This document shows, piece after piece, positions 18,272-26,322 of a DNA stretch of 64,000 nt (positions are counted from its first letter, which is position 1; every line of letters begins with the position of its first letter). A model generated the notes under the pieces. That model saw only the letters and a list, made by a program, of their open reading frames with translations. It ran no database searches and was not told the origin of the DNA. Source of the stretch: Planctomycetota bacterium (lineage in GTDB: Bacteria; Planctomycetota; Phycisphaerae; Phycisphaerales; UBA5793); the NCBI GenBank assembly GCA_963205185.1, contig CAUJHZ010000023.1:31273-95272 (forward strand), given 5' to 3'. A program made the translations under genes and the position numbers.

Positions 18272-18490
18272 TCACGCCGCGCTGAGGCTCTGCTCCATGT
18301 ACTCAAGTACCTGGGCGACTTGATCGCGCGTTACGCCGGGAAACCACTCGACGAACTGGTCGATGCTGGCGCCATCCTCGAGGTTCTCAAACAGCGCTTT
18401 GACCGGCACGCGCGTTCCACGGAAGACCCATGCTCCGCTCACCCGCTGCGGGTCGCGCTCCACCGCCGGACACTTGCTCCATTCGAACAT
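18272..18490 (-). CDS. DUF433 protein (putative antitoxin)
   Basis: A 72-residue DUF433 protein with the recognisable SGAWVFRGTRVPVKALFENL and FPGVTRDQVAQVLEYMEQ segments of this winged-helix-like family. It precedes the DUF5615 gene and is the presumed antitoxin and DNA-binding autoregulator of the pair. No operator is obvious. Confidence 0.87.
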   Translation of the reverse strand: MFEWSKCPAVERDPQRVSGAWVFRGTRVPVKALFENLEDGASIDQFVEWFPGVTRDQVAQVLEYMEQSLSAA

Positions 18491-18510
18491 GCAGGATGAT
18501 ATCGCCCAAG

Positions 18511-18538
18511 CCGGGGCAAAGGCTCCGCGCCGCCCCGG
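18511..18538. repeat. Hairpin upstream of pyrB
   Basis: Inverted repeat with 7-bp arms CCGGGGC / GCCCCGG around a 14-base loop, 41 bases upstream of the pyrB start. No T-run follows, so it is not an ordinary terminator. It could be a leader structure of pyrB or an interspersed repeat. Confidence 0.45.
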
Positions 18539-18579
18539 ATCTCACCCGTCAGGGCACAAGCCTTCCTACACTTCCCGGC

Positions 18580-19536
18580 ATGAAACAGGCGACTGCGCCC
18601 GCTGCCCCGCCGGCCATATCCTGGACCCGCCGCCACCTGCTGTCGCTTGAAGGCGTCGCGGCCGGGGAGATGCAGCAGGTTTTCGCGACCGCCGAACGCT
18701 ACCTTCCGCTCGTGATGGAGCCGGGCCGCAAGTCCGACGACCTGCTCCACCGCTGCGTCGCCAATATCTTCTTCGAAGACTCCACCCGCACGCGCAACAG
18801 CTTCACCCGCGCCGCTCAACTGCTCTCGGCCGATGTCATCCAGGTCAGCGGCGAAGGTTCGAGCACCAGCAAAGGCGAGACCGAGATCGACACCGCGCGC
18901 AACATCGAAGCCATGGGCGTCGATGCCATCGTGGTGCGCCACTCGAGCGCGGGCGTACCTGTGAATATTGCCGACAACGTGGACTGCGGCGTGATTAACG
19001 CCGGCGACGGACGACACGAACACCCCACCCAGGGCCTGCTCGACATCTTCACCCTCCAGCGCCACTTCGGGCCCGACCTCTCCGGAAGGCGCATCGCCAT
19101 CGTCGGCGACATCATCAACTCGCGCGTGGTGCGGTCCAACATCTTCGGCCTGCGCACGCTCGGCGCGAAAGTGATCGTCGTGGGCCCGCCCGCGCTGGCG
19201 CCGGCGTCGCTGGGCACGCTGGGCGTCGAGGTGGCGCACGACTTCGAAGCCGTGCTGCCGCAGGTGGACGTGGTGATGATGCTGCGCGTGCAGTTCGAGC
19301 GCCTCGCCGGCCAGGCGTTCGCCTCCATCCAGGAATACCGCGACGGCTATGCCCTCACCGAGCGCCGCACGCGCCTGCTCCCCGAGCACGCCGTGGTCAT
19401 GCACCCCGGCCCGATCAATCGCGGCCTCGAACTCGACAGCGAGGTCGCCGACGGCCCGCGCTCGATCATCCTGCGCCAGGTGACGCACGGCGTGGCGATC
19501 CGCATGGCGGTGCTCAAACTCATCATCGCCGGCTGA
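18580..19536 (+). CDS. pyrB: Aspartate carbamoyltransferase catalytic subunit
   Basis: Condenses carbamoyl phosphate with aspartate to carbamoyl-aspartate in pyrimidine synthesis. The 318-residue length is normal. The carbamoyl-phosphate motif STRTRNSF lies at residues 68-75, GRHEHPTQGLLD binds both substrates, and MHPGPINRG is the C-terminal signature. The ATG at 18580 was chosen because it fits the family N-terminus; the frame is open further upstream without coding character. No pyrI or pyrC neighbour is present: a Nudix gene follows in the same direction and the toxin-antitoxin pair lies upstream on the other strand. Confidence 0.95.
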   Translation: MKQATAPAAPPAISWTRRHLLSLEGVAAGEMQQVFATAERYLPLVMEPGRKSDDLLHRCVANIFFEDSTRTRNSFTRAAQLLSADVIQVSGEGSSTSKGETEIDTARNIEAMGVDAIVVRHSSAGVPVNIADNVDCGVINAGDGRHEHPTQGLLDIFTLQRHFGPDLSGRRIAIVGDIINSRVVRSNIFGLRTLGAKVIVVGPPALAPASLGTLGVEVAHDFEAVLPQVDVVMMLRVQFERLAGQAFASIQEYRDGYALTERRTRLLPEHAVVMHPGPINRGLELDSEVADGPRSIILRQVTHGVAIRMAVLKLIIAG

Positions 19537-19653
19537 CGCCGCGCACGTCTTGCGCCTGAACATCGCGTCAGGCGCGACACTCGCACTCAACTCACACTTG
19601 CGAAGCGCCGAGGAAACACGGCCCCGGCATCATTCTCGGACTTCGGAGTGAAC

Positions 19654-20169
19654 ATGTCCCAGACCAGTCTCCAGATCGACGCTCCATCCAATCCGCGGCT
19701 GCGCAGCGATCGCAAGATCACCGCGTGCGCTGCCATCGTCCGCCACGACCACATCCTGCTCGTGCAGCAGGGGCGCGGGCCTTCGGCGGGTCGATGGACG
19801 CTGCCGGGCGGTCGACTGGACGCAGGAGAGACTCTTGCCGAAGCCGCGACGCGGGAGACGCTTGAAGAGACGGGGCTCAATGTCGGGATCGACGGCTTCG
19901 TCGGCGTCTATTCGTACTTCGGCAATTCGGGGCGCCAGCGAGCCCGCTTCTGTTTCAGCGCGTCGATCGCCGGCGGGCGGCCGCGCTTCGACGGCCGCGA
20001 GATCCGCGATCTCCGGTGGTTCCGCTTCGACCAGTTGCCGCTCGTGCACGAGGCGCTGCTCTGGAAGCCGCACGTGCTGCGCAAGATGCTCGGCGACATC
20101 CAGCGCGGCCAGCGCCTGCCGCTCGATTTGCTGCGCAATTTCGATCGTGCGCTGAGGTGCGCTGCCTGA
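19654..20169 (+). CDS. Nudix hydrolase
   Basis: A 171-residue Nudix-fold pyrophosphohydrolase. The complete Nudix box (G-x5-E-x7-REUxEExGU) runs from GGRLDAGETL to RETLEETGL at about residues 50-73. The substrate (NTP, NDP-sugar or other nucleoside diphosphate derivative) cannot be told. The ATG at 19654 is preceded by GGAG with 5-nt spacing, which is better than the in-frame GTG at 19648. It converges with the deoxyhypusine-synthase-like gene, with 18 bases between the stops. Confidence 0.9.
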   Translation: MSQTSLQIDAPSNPRLRSDRKITACAAIVRHDHILLVQQGRGPSAGRWTLPGGRLDAGETLAEAATRETLEETGLNVGIDGFVGVYSYFGNSGRQRARFCFSASIAGGRPRFDGREIRDLRWFRFDQLPLVHEALLWKPHVLRKMLGDIQRGQRLPLDLLRNFDRALRCAA

Positions 20170-20187
20170 TGCGAAGCCGCAAGCGGC

Positions 20188-21165
20188 TTACCACCCAAGT
20201 ACGTACGCAAAGATGAGCGGCGCGACGATGGTCGCGTCGGATTCGATGACGAACTTGGGCGTTTTCTCGGCGAGTTTGCCCCAGGTGATTTTTTCGTTGG
20301 GAACGGCGCCGCTGTACGAGCCGTAACTCGTGGTCGAATCGCTGATCTGGCAGAAGTAGCCCCAGAGCGGCACGCCGGTTCGCCCGAGGTCCTGGTGCAG
20401 CATCGGCACGACGCAGATGGGGAAATCGCCCGCGATGCCGCCGCCGATCTGGAAAAACCCGAGCGAGTGCTTGCCGGTCAGTTCGGTGTACCAGTTCGCC
20501 AGTTCGATCATGTAGTCGATGCCGCCGCGCATCGTCGTCGAATTCCTGATCTCGCCGGTGATGACGTGCGATGCGAAGATGTTGCCCAGCGTGGAGTCTT
20601 CCCAGCCGGGCACGAACACGGGCAGTTTCTTCTTCGCGGCGGCCAGCAGCCATGAATCCTTCGGGTCGATCTGGTAGTACTGCTCGAGTGCGCCGCTGAG
20701 CAGGACTTCGTAGAAGAATTCGTGCGGGAACATCCGCCGCCCGGCCTTGTCTGACTTGAGCCAGTGGTCGAGCACCGCGCCTTCGAGGCGACGGATCGCT
20801 TCCTCTTCCGGAATGCACGTGTCGGTCACGCGATTGAGGTGCCGCTCGAGAAGTTGCTGCTCGTCGGCGGGCGTGAGTTGCCGGTAGTGGGGGATGCGCA
20901 CGTAGTGCTCGTGCGCGACGAGGTTGAAGATGTCCTCCTCAAGATTCGCTCCCGTGCAGCAGATGCCGTGCACCTTGTCCTGGCGGATCATCTCCGCCAG
21001 CGACACGCCCAGTTCCGCCGTGCTCATCGCCCCCGCGAGCGTGATGAACATTTTGCCGCCGCCGTCGAGGTGCTTGCGGTACGCCTCGGCGGCATCGACG
21101 AGCGCTGCGGCGTTGAAGTGGCGGTAGTGCGTGCGGATGAAATCGCTGATCGGCGTGCTGCTCAT
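20188..21165 (-). CDS. Deoxyhypusine synthase-like protein
   Basis: A 325-residue member of the deoxyhypusine synthase family (NAD-dependent transfer of an aminobutyl group from spermidine). The NAD-binding stretch ITLAGAMSTAELG, the segment GGGIAGDFPICVVP and the C-terminal TWGKLAEKTPKF are visible; Lys in WGK corresponds in position to the lysine that forms the enzyme intermediate. Bacteria lack eIF5A, so bacterial homologues are thought to act in polyamine metabolism (homospermidine-type reactions) or on another acceptor. No polyamine genes are adjacent. The family call is firm; the reaction is open. Confidence 0.87.
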   Translation of the reverse strand: MSSTPISDFIRTHYRHFNAAALVDAAEAYRKHLDGGGKMFITLAGAMSTAELGVSLAEMIRQDKVHGICCTGANLEEDIFNLVAHEHYVRIPHYRQLTPADEQQLLERHLNRVTDTCIPEEEAIRRLEGAVLDHWLKSDKAGRRMFPHEFFYEVLLSGALEQYYQIDPKDSWLLAAAKKKLPVFVPGWEDSTLGNIFASHVITGEIRNSTTMRGGIDYMIELANWYTELTGKHSLGFFQIGGGIAGDFPICVVPMLHQDLGRTGVPLWGYFCQISDSTTSYGSYSGAVPNEKITWGKLAEKTPKFVIESDATIVAPLIFAYVLGW

Positions 21166-21268
21166 GCGAAAGGATATGTGCTCTCAACGCGCCTGGCGAA
21201 GCAAACCACCGCCGTTTCGCCGCGCCCCGAAGTCTCGGCGAAGGGAAGCGCTACTGCGCGACCGGCAC

Positions 21269-22411
21269 CTACTCCACCAGCGCCGCCTCAATCGTCAGAC
21301 CAGGTCCGAACGCGATCGCGACCATCGGCCGCGGCGCTTCGCGGCGCAACAGTTCATCGAGAATGAACAGAACCGTCGGCGAGGACATGTTGCCGAATCG
21401 CGCCAGCACCTCGCGCGAGGCCCGCAGCGCCGCGGGCGGCAGGTCCAGCGCTGCCGTGAAGGCGTCGAGAATGCGCGGCCCGCCGGGGTGCACCGCCCAC
21501 GATCCCACATCGTCGATCGCCAGGCCCCGCCGCGCCAGCCACTGCTCCATCCACGGCCGGGTGGACTCGCGAATCCGCCCCGGCACATCGAGCGACAGGC
21601 GCATCTCAAAGCCGTGATCGCCGATGCTCCACGACATGCATTCGCGCGAATCCGGCGCGACGACGGAGGCGAAGTCGGCAAGCGCCAGCGGCGACCACGT
21701 CGGGCGTGAAGCGTGGTTGGACACCACCGCCGCCGCGGCGCCGTCGGCAAAGAGCGCGTTGGCCAGCAGGTGATCGCCATCGCCCCGATACTGGAAGTGC
21801 ACGCTGCACAGTTCGACGCACACCACCAGCGCGGCCGCATCCTCCTGGGCCCGGCAGGCATCGCCCGCCAGGCGCAGCGCGTTGATCGCGGCGTGGCAGC
21901 CCATGAAGCCGATGTTCGTGCGCTTGACGCCGCGCGGCAGGTCGAGTTCATCGATCAGGGCAATGTCCACTCCGGGCGCCTGCATCCCGGTGCACGAGAC
22001 GGTGAGCAGGTGCGTGATGCGCGATGCATCGCACCCGGCCTGCGCCAGCGCGTTGTCCGCGGCCTGCGCCGCCAGGCGGCTTGCCCAGAGGTTGTAGACC
22101 GCCAGGCGCTGAGCCGTGCTCGGGCCGAGGTCATCGTCGTGCAGTCGCGGCGGAAAGAAGGGCACGACGGGCTCGTCCGTGTGGATCGCAGCGCGGCCGT
22201 TGCGGGCACCACGCACGCTTGGCGCCGGGGCCGAGTCTGCGGCTACGACGAACTGGCGCCGGTCCACTCCGCTGTGCTCGAAAAGACGCCGCAGCCGATC
22301 TGCTTCTTCGGCCGTCGCGGCGCAACACTGTTCGGCCAGGCGCAGGGCTTCGGCCTGATCGAGGCCGCCCGGCGGCGTAGCCAGCCCGATACCGGTCACC
22401 CGCGGCGTCAT
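21269..22411 (-). CDS. Type III polyketide synthase (chalcone/stilbene synthase family)
   Basis: A 380-residue homodimeric-type ketosynthase that extends an acyl-CoA starter with malonyl-CoA and cyclises the product. The catalytic triad is complete: Cys172 in NIGFMGCHAAIN, His308 in WAVHPGGP and Asn341 in RFGNMSSPTV. The ATG at 22411 overlaps the stop of the FAD oxidoreductase gene by 4 bases (ATGA), so translation is probably coupled. Upstream open frame has no family similarity. With a flavoenzyme and a methyltransferase in the same operon it resembles the srsABC-type logic for phenolic lipids (alkylresorcinols or alkylquinones). Starter unit and product are not predictable from sequence. 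Confidence 0.93.
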   Translation of the reverse strand: MTPRVTGIGLATPPGGLDQAEALRLAEQCCAATAEEADRLRRLFEHSGVDRRQFVVAADSAPAPSVRGARNGRAAIHTDEPVVPFFPPRLHDDDLGPSTAQRLAVYNLWASRLAAQAADNALAQAGCDASRITHLLTVSCTGMQAPGVDIALIDELDLPRGVKRTNIGFMGCHAAINALRLAGDACRAQEDAAALVVCVELCSVHFQYRGDGDHLLANALFADGAAAAVVSNHASRPTWSPLALADFASVVAPDSRECMSWSIGDHGFEMRLSLDVPGRIRESTRPWMEQWLARRGLAIDDVGSWAVHPGGPRILDAFTAALDLPPAALRASREVLARFGNMSSPTVLFILDELLRREAPRPMVAIAFGPGLTIEAALVE

Positions 22412-23628
22412 GCGCTGCCTCGCGCCGGCGCCGCGCCGCTCATGATGACCGAAGTCGGACCGTGCACAAGGTTGACCACGAATCGCGACAGTTGCGGCCA
22501 CGCGCGGCCGAGTCTCATGCAGCCGGACTGCAGCAGACCGTGACGGAGGGCTTCGGCGATGACCCGGCATCGCCGCTGCCGCGCGGCAATGAACGCTGCG
22601 TGCGATCGCGTCCATTGCGTCTCCATCGCCGTACACCACGGCACGGCATCGCGCTTGAGAAAATCCACAGCGAGTGCGGCCGCAGCCCGCGCGCTCCCGA
22701 CCGCCCACGCGATGCCCTCGCCGGTGAATGGCTCGACGAACCCGGCCGCATCACCGATCGCCAGCACGCGCTGCCCGGCGATGCGCTGCGGCCGCCTGGT
22801 CAATTCCGGTGCGCCCAGCCATCGTGCTGAGGCGAGATCAGCCGGAGGCGCCTGCGCGCATTCTTCGAACACTTCCGCAGCCGCTGCCCCCAATCCGAGC
22901 GTGCGGACGCGCGGCGGGTCGAGCGCCCCGGCCACCGCGATGCGCCCGTCTTCGATGCGAGCCAGCCCCACGTACCCGTGCGCGCCCACCATCATCCGCA
23001 CGGCGCCTGCTGGAAGATCGATTTCGGTTCCCGCGACAATGGTCGCCGCACCCAGCCGCGAGCGGCGCCACGGGCGGTCGAGGGGGCGCGCTCTGCCCGG
23101 GCCGCTGTCGAAGGAAAACCCAAGTCCGCCCGCGGCGATCACGAGTCTCGCCTTCGCGTGGAAATTGCTTCCCTCCGCTTTGAGCCGCACATGGCGGTAC
23201 AGGTCATCCGGGGCGGTGACGCTTGCGAGACAGCGCGGCAGGAAGGCCGCGCCCGCGAGTATTGCCTCCTCGACCAAAGCCGCGTCAAACCGCCGCCGCG
23301 ACAGCACCCGCCCCGGCGGCAGAGGCACTTCGAGCGCCTGCCCCGCCGAACGGAGATCGAAGCGATCCATCGGTGCGGCGCCATGGTGATCCAGCAGGTG
23401 CGCCAGATCGAGCCTGGCCAGTGCGGCGATGGCGGATGCAGCTACGCAGCACCCGCACGTCTTCTCGCGGGGAAACACCGCCCGATCGACGAGCAGCACT
23501 TCAAACCCCGCGCGGGCGAGCAGTATCGCCGCCACGCTCCCCGCGGGACCGGCGCCGATGACGATCGCATCCCACGGCGACCGGGCCGCGTCGCCTGCCG
23601 CGATGGTACAGTGGAGCGCGCCGGGCAT
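22408..23628 (-). CDS. FAD-dependent oxidoreductase, geranylgeranyl reductase/hydroxylase family
   Basis: A 406-residue flavoprotein with the Rossmann FAD motif VIGAGPAGSVAA at about residues 20-31, the segment FPREKTCGCCVA typical of the geranylgeranyl-reductase-like group, and the second FAD motif VLAIGDAAGFVEPFTGEG. It could be a monooxygenase acting on the aromatic polyketide or a prenyl reductase. Its ATG at 23628 shares one base with the upstream methyltransferase stop (TGATG), and its stop overlaps the polyketide synthase start by 4 bases. The longer open frame upstream is a shadow of the methyltransferase gene. Confidence 0.88.
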   Translation of the reverse strand: MPGALHCTIAAGDAARSPWDAIVIGAGPAGSVAAILLARAGFEVLLVDRAVFPREKTCGCCVAASAIAALARLDLAHLLDHHGAAPMDRFDLRSAGQALEVPLPPGRVLSRRRFDAALVEEAILAGAAFLPRCLASVTAPDDLYRHVRLKAEGSNFHAKARLVIAAGGLGFSFDSGPGRARPLDRPWRRSRLGAATIVAGTEIDLPAGAVRMMVGAHGYVGLARIEDGRIAVAGALDPPRVRTLGLGAAAAEVFEECAQAPPADLASARWLGAPELTRRPQRIAGQRVLAIGDAAGFVEPFTGEGIAWAVGSARAAAALAVDFLKRDAVPWCTAMETQWTRSHAAFIAARQRRCRVIAEALRHGLLQSGCMRLGRAWPQLSRFVVNLVHGPTSVIMSGAAPARGSA

Positions 23629-24356
23629 CACGCCACGACCTTGTTGCAGGTGAGCAGAAAGCGGAACGGCCAGGCGCGCTGCACCTGCGCGCGGTTCCAC
23701 CCGGCCTGCCGGGCGAGTTGGGTCGCTTCGTTTATGGTGAACGCCGCGCGCACCGAGCGCGGCCCGTCGGCGTGCACGACCGGCGAGCGCGTGAGCGCAT
23801 GCGCAGCAATCTGCGTGAGCCACAGGCCGCGCGAGCATCGTCGCAGATCGCTGACGACGACCAGCCGCAGCGCCGCCGCGTGCATCATCTCGAGCAGTTG
23901 AATCGCCTGCGCCTCGTCGAGGTGATGCAGGAAAAGCGAGCACATGACGACGTCGAACTCGCCCGTCGGCCACGGATCTCGAAACACATCGCAGCGGCGA
24001 AAGTCGATGGTCTCGCCGACCGCGTCGGCTCGCTTGCGGCCGTGCGCGATCGCGTGCGCGTTGACATCGACAGCGGTGAACTGGACGTCGAGATCGACGC
24101 TCGCGGCCCGCTCGGTCAGCGCCAGCGGCAGATCGCCGGCGCCGGTGGCGATGTCGAGTACGCGGCAGGTCTTCCCGGGCATGCTTCTTGCGACCTCGCA
24201 GATCGCCGGCCAGACGATCCGCGCGCTGCCGGACCAGCGGTTGAGTCGCGCCAGCGCCTTGAGCGCCCGCTCGTGCAGCGATGGATCGAGGCCCGGCTGG
24301 TCCATCCACTCCGGCTCGCGATGTCGCTGTCGCAGATTGGGCGCGAGCGTGCTCAC
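23628..24356 (-). CDS. Class I SAM-dependent methyltransferase of the polyketide operon
   Basis: A 242-residue methyltransferase with motif I RVLDIATGAGDLP, an acidic residue ending the second strand (FTAVDVNAH) and the post-motif FDVVMCSLFLHHLDE. The GTG at 24356 was chosen because the segment RQRHREPEWMDQPGLD after it looks conserved; ATG 24305 is the alternative. It is the first gene of the leftward methyltransferase - FAD enzyme - type III polyketide synthase set, which overlaps at each junction. A role in O- or C-methylation of the polyketide product is the natural inference. Confidence 0.85.
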   Translation of the reverse strand: MSTLAPNLRQRHREPEWMDQPGLDPSLHERALKALARLNRWSGSARIVWPAICEVARSMPGKTCRVLDIATGAGDLPLALTERAASVDLDVQFTAVDVNAHAIAHGRKRADAVGETIDFRRCDVFRDPWPTGEFDVVMCSLFLHHLDEAQAIQLLEMMHAAALRLVVVSDLRRCSRGLWLTQIAAHALTRSPVVHADGPRSVRAAFTINEATQLARQAGWNRAQVQRAWPFRFLLTCNKVVA

Positions 24357-24407
24357 ACCCGATGGTAGGTGAACGGCGACGCGGCGCTCGCGGGCTACGA
24401 TTCGCCG

Positions 24408-25346
24408 ATGGTTTCTGCGGCACCAGCCACCTCGCTCACTGATTCCCCAGGTCCGGCCGCGTCGCTCAAGGCGCTGGCGGCAGACATCAAACTCAGCCAT
24501 AGTCTTTTTGCCCTGCCCTTCGCGCTTCTCGCCGCCTTCATGGTCAGGCCCAGTGACGGCGCGTGGTCCCGCTTTGCCGGGCAGATGGCCCTGATTGTCG
24601 TCTGCATGGTCAGCGCCCGCACGTTCGCCATGCTCGCCAACCGCATCATCGACCGCGACATCGATGCGCTCAACCCGCGCACCAGCGGGCGGGCCCTGCC
24701 CAGCGGCCGCGTCGCCCTGCGGCACGCGCGCATGGCCCTGCTCTGGGCGGCGGGAATCTTCATCGTCTGCTGCATCGCGTTCGGCTTTGTCTTCGACAAC
24801 TGGTGGCCGACGGTGCTGTCAATCCCCGTGCTCGCGTGGATCGGCTCGTACGGCTGGCTCAAGCGCTGGACGTGGATGTGCCACGCGTTTCTTGGTTCAT
24901 CGCTGGCGATTTCGCCGCTCGCTGCCGCGCTCGCCATTGAGCCGTCCGCTCTCGCGGCGCAACCGGCGCTGTGGCTGCTCAGCCTCAACGTGCTCTGCTG
25001 GGTGGCGGGCTTTGATGTGGTCTACGCCCTGCAGGATGTGCAGATCGATCGGCAGCAGCGGCTCCACAGCATGCCCAGCCGCCTCGGCGTCGGCCCGGCG
25101 CTCTGGATCAGCCGGCTGCTGCACGCAATCAGCGCCGGTTCGCTTATCTCGATCGTCATCATCGACGCCCGCTTCGGCGCGCTCTTCGCCACTGGCGTGG
25201 GCGTGGTCATCGTGCTGCTCATGGTCGAGCATGCCGTTACGGCGGGCGGAGCGACGGGCCGCATCCAACTGGCGTTCTTCACCCTCAACGGCGTGATCAG
25301 TTGCCTCCTTGGCGCCTTGGGAATTGCCAGCGTGGTGATGCACTGA
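24408..25346 (+). CDS. UbiA-family prenyltransferase
   Basis: A 312-residue integral membrane prenyltransferase with about eight hydrophobic segments. The two Asp-rich prenyl-diphosphate sites are present: NRIIDRDID near residue 78 and DVQIDRQQRLHSMPSRLG in the second half. The opening KLSHSLFALPFALLAAFM matches the 4-hydroxybenzoate/MqnP-like branch, so it may prenylate a quinone precursor. It starts 51 bases from the divergent polyketide operon and could share its regulation, or prenylate its product. A GTG at 24369 is an alternative start. The stop lies 19 bases before the hydrolase gene. Confidence 0.92.
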   Translation: MVSAAPATSLTDSPGPAASLKALAADIKLSHSLFALPFALLAAFMVRPSDGAWSRFAGQMALIVVCMVSARTFAMLANRIIDRDIDALNPRTSGRALPSGRVALRHARMALLWAAGIFIVCCIAFGFVFDNWWPTVLSIPVLAWIGSYGWLKRWTWMCHAFLGSSLAISPLAAALAIEPSALAAQPALWLLSLNVLCWVAGFDVVYALQDVQIDRQQRLHSMPSRLGVGPALWISRLLHAISAGSLISIVIIDARFGALFATGVGVVIVLLMVEHAVTAGGATGRIQLAFFTLNGVISCLLGALGIASVVMH

Positions 25347-25365
25347 CGCACGCCTATCCTGCAAC

Positions 25366-26232
25366 ATGCCCGCAATAAGCGACTGGACGATCCCCGGCTG
25401 GCGCGGCCTGCCGATCTACGGCAACACGCACATCCCCGACGTGGACCTTGCCCGCGGCGTGGTGCTGCTCGTGCACGGTTTCATGGGATATAAGGATTAC
25501 GGCCTGTTCCCCTTCGTCGCCGATCAGTTCGCACAGGCCGGATTCATCGCGCACCGCTTCAATCTCACGACCTCGGGCATCACGAATAACTTTTCCACAT
25601 TCGAGCGGCCCGACCTGTTCGAACTCGGCACGTGGAACAACAACGTCATTGACATCGACGCCGTCATCGACGCCGTACACGGCGGCGAGTTGGAGGGAGG
25701 CGGGCGGCCGCTTGTCCTCATGGGCCACAGCCGCGGCGGCGTGGGCGTGCTGCTCGCGGCCGGGCGGCGCTATCTTGAGCACCGCCAGCCGCTGCCGGCG
25801 GCGGTCATCTCCGCCTCGGCGCCGAGCCGGCCGTGGCGCTTCGCCCAGTCGCAGAAGCGAGAGATTCTCGAGCGCGGCTATCTGGCCGTCAAGAGCGGCC
25901 GCACCGGCCAGGACCTGCGCGTCGGCCGGGCGTTCCTGGATGAGCAGGAGGCCGATCCGGCGGGGCACGACATCGCGCGCCACGTCCGGGCCATCGAATG
26001 CCCCGTGCTGATCGTCCATGGCACGGCCGATCCCACCGTGCCGCCGCGCGATGCCTCGGAGATCGCGGCGATGGCGGATGAAGCAGTCGAGCATCGGCTG
26101 GAGCTGATCGATGGCGGCGATCACGTGTTCAACACCCCAAATCCTTTCCCAATAAGGGGTGAGCCCTCTCCGCAGTTGCGCGACTTTTTCACGACGGTCC
26201 TGGCCTTTTGCGATGACGCATTATCGTCGTAG
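25366..26232 (+). CDS. Alpha/beta hydrolase
   Basis: A 288-residue serine hydrolase. The oxyanion region VLLVHGFMGYKD and the nucleophile elbow GHSRGG (Ser near residue 121) are clear; the acid is the Asp in VHGTADPTVP and the histidine that in GGDHVFNTP. No signal peptide is visible, so it is probably cytoplasmic. It resembles dienelactone-hydrolase/BAAT-like acyl hydrolases, but the substrate is unknown. It follows the UbiA gene closely on the same strand and may be co-transcribed. Confidence 0.9.
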   Translation: MPAISDWTIPGWRGLPIYGNTHIPDVDLARGVVLLVHGFMGYKDYGLFPFVADQFAQAGFIAHRFNLTTSGITNNFSTFERPDLFELGTWNNNVIDIDAVIDAVHGGELEGGGRPLVLMGHSRGGVGVLLAAGRRYLEHRQPLPAAVISASAPSRPWRFAQSQKREILERGYLAVKSGRTGQDLRVGRAFLDEQEADPAGHDIARHVRAIECPVLIVHGTADPTVPPRDASEIAAMADEAVEHRLELIDGGDHVFNTPNPFPIRGEPSPQLRDFFTTVLAFCDDALSS

Positions 26233-26322
26233 CCAGCTGCGTTGAAGGCGAAAGCCGCTCTCCTACACTTGTCCCGGTTCGGGGTCCGCGAGACGGCCGG
26301 ACCAGGGAGTTCGCTGACGACG

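Noticed and set aside
23629..24423. Long N-terminal extension of the FAD oxidoreductase frame
   Set aside because: It is Arg/Pro-rich shadow sequence opposite or across the methyltransferase gene; the FAD domain starts at 23628, coupled to the methyltransferase stop.
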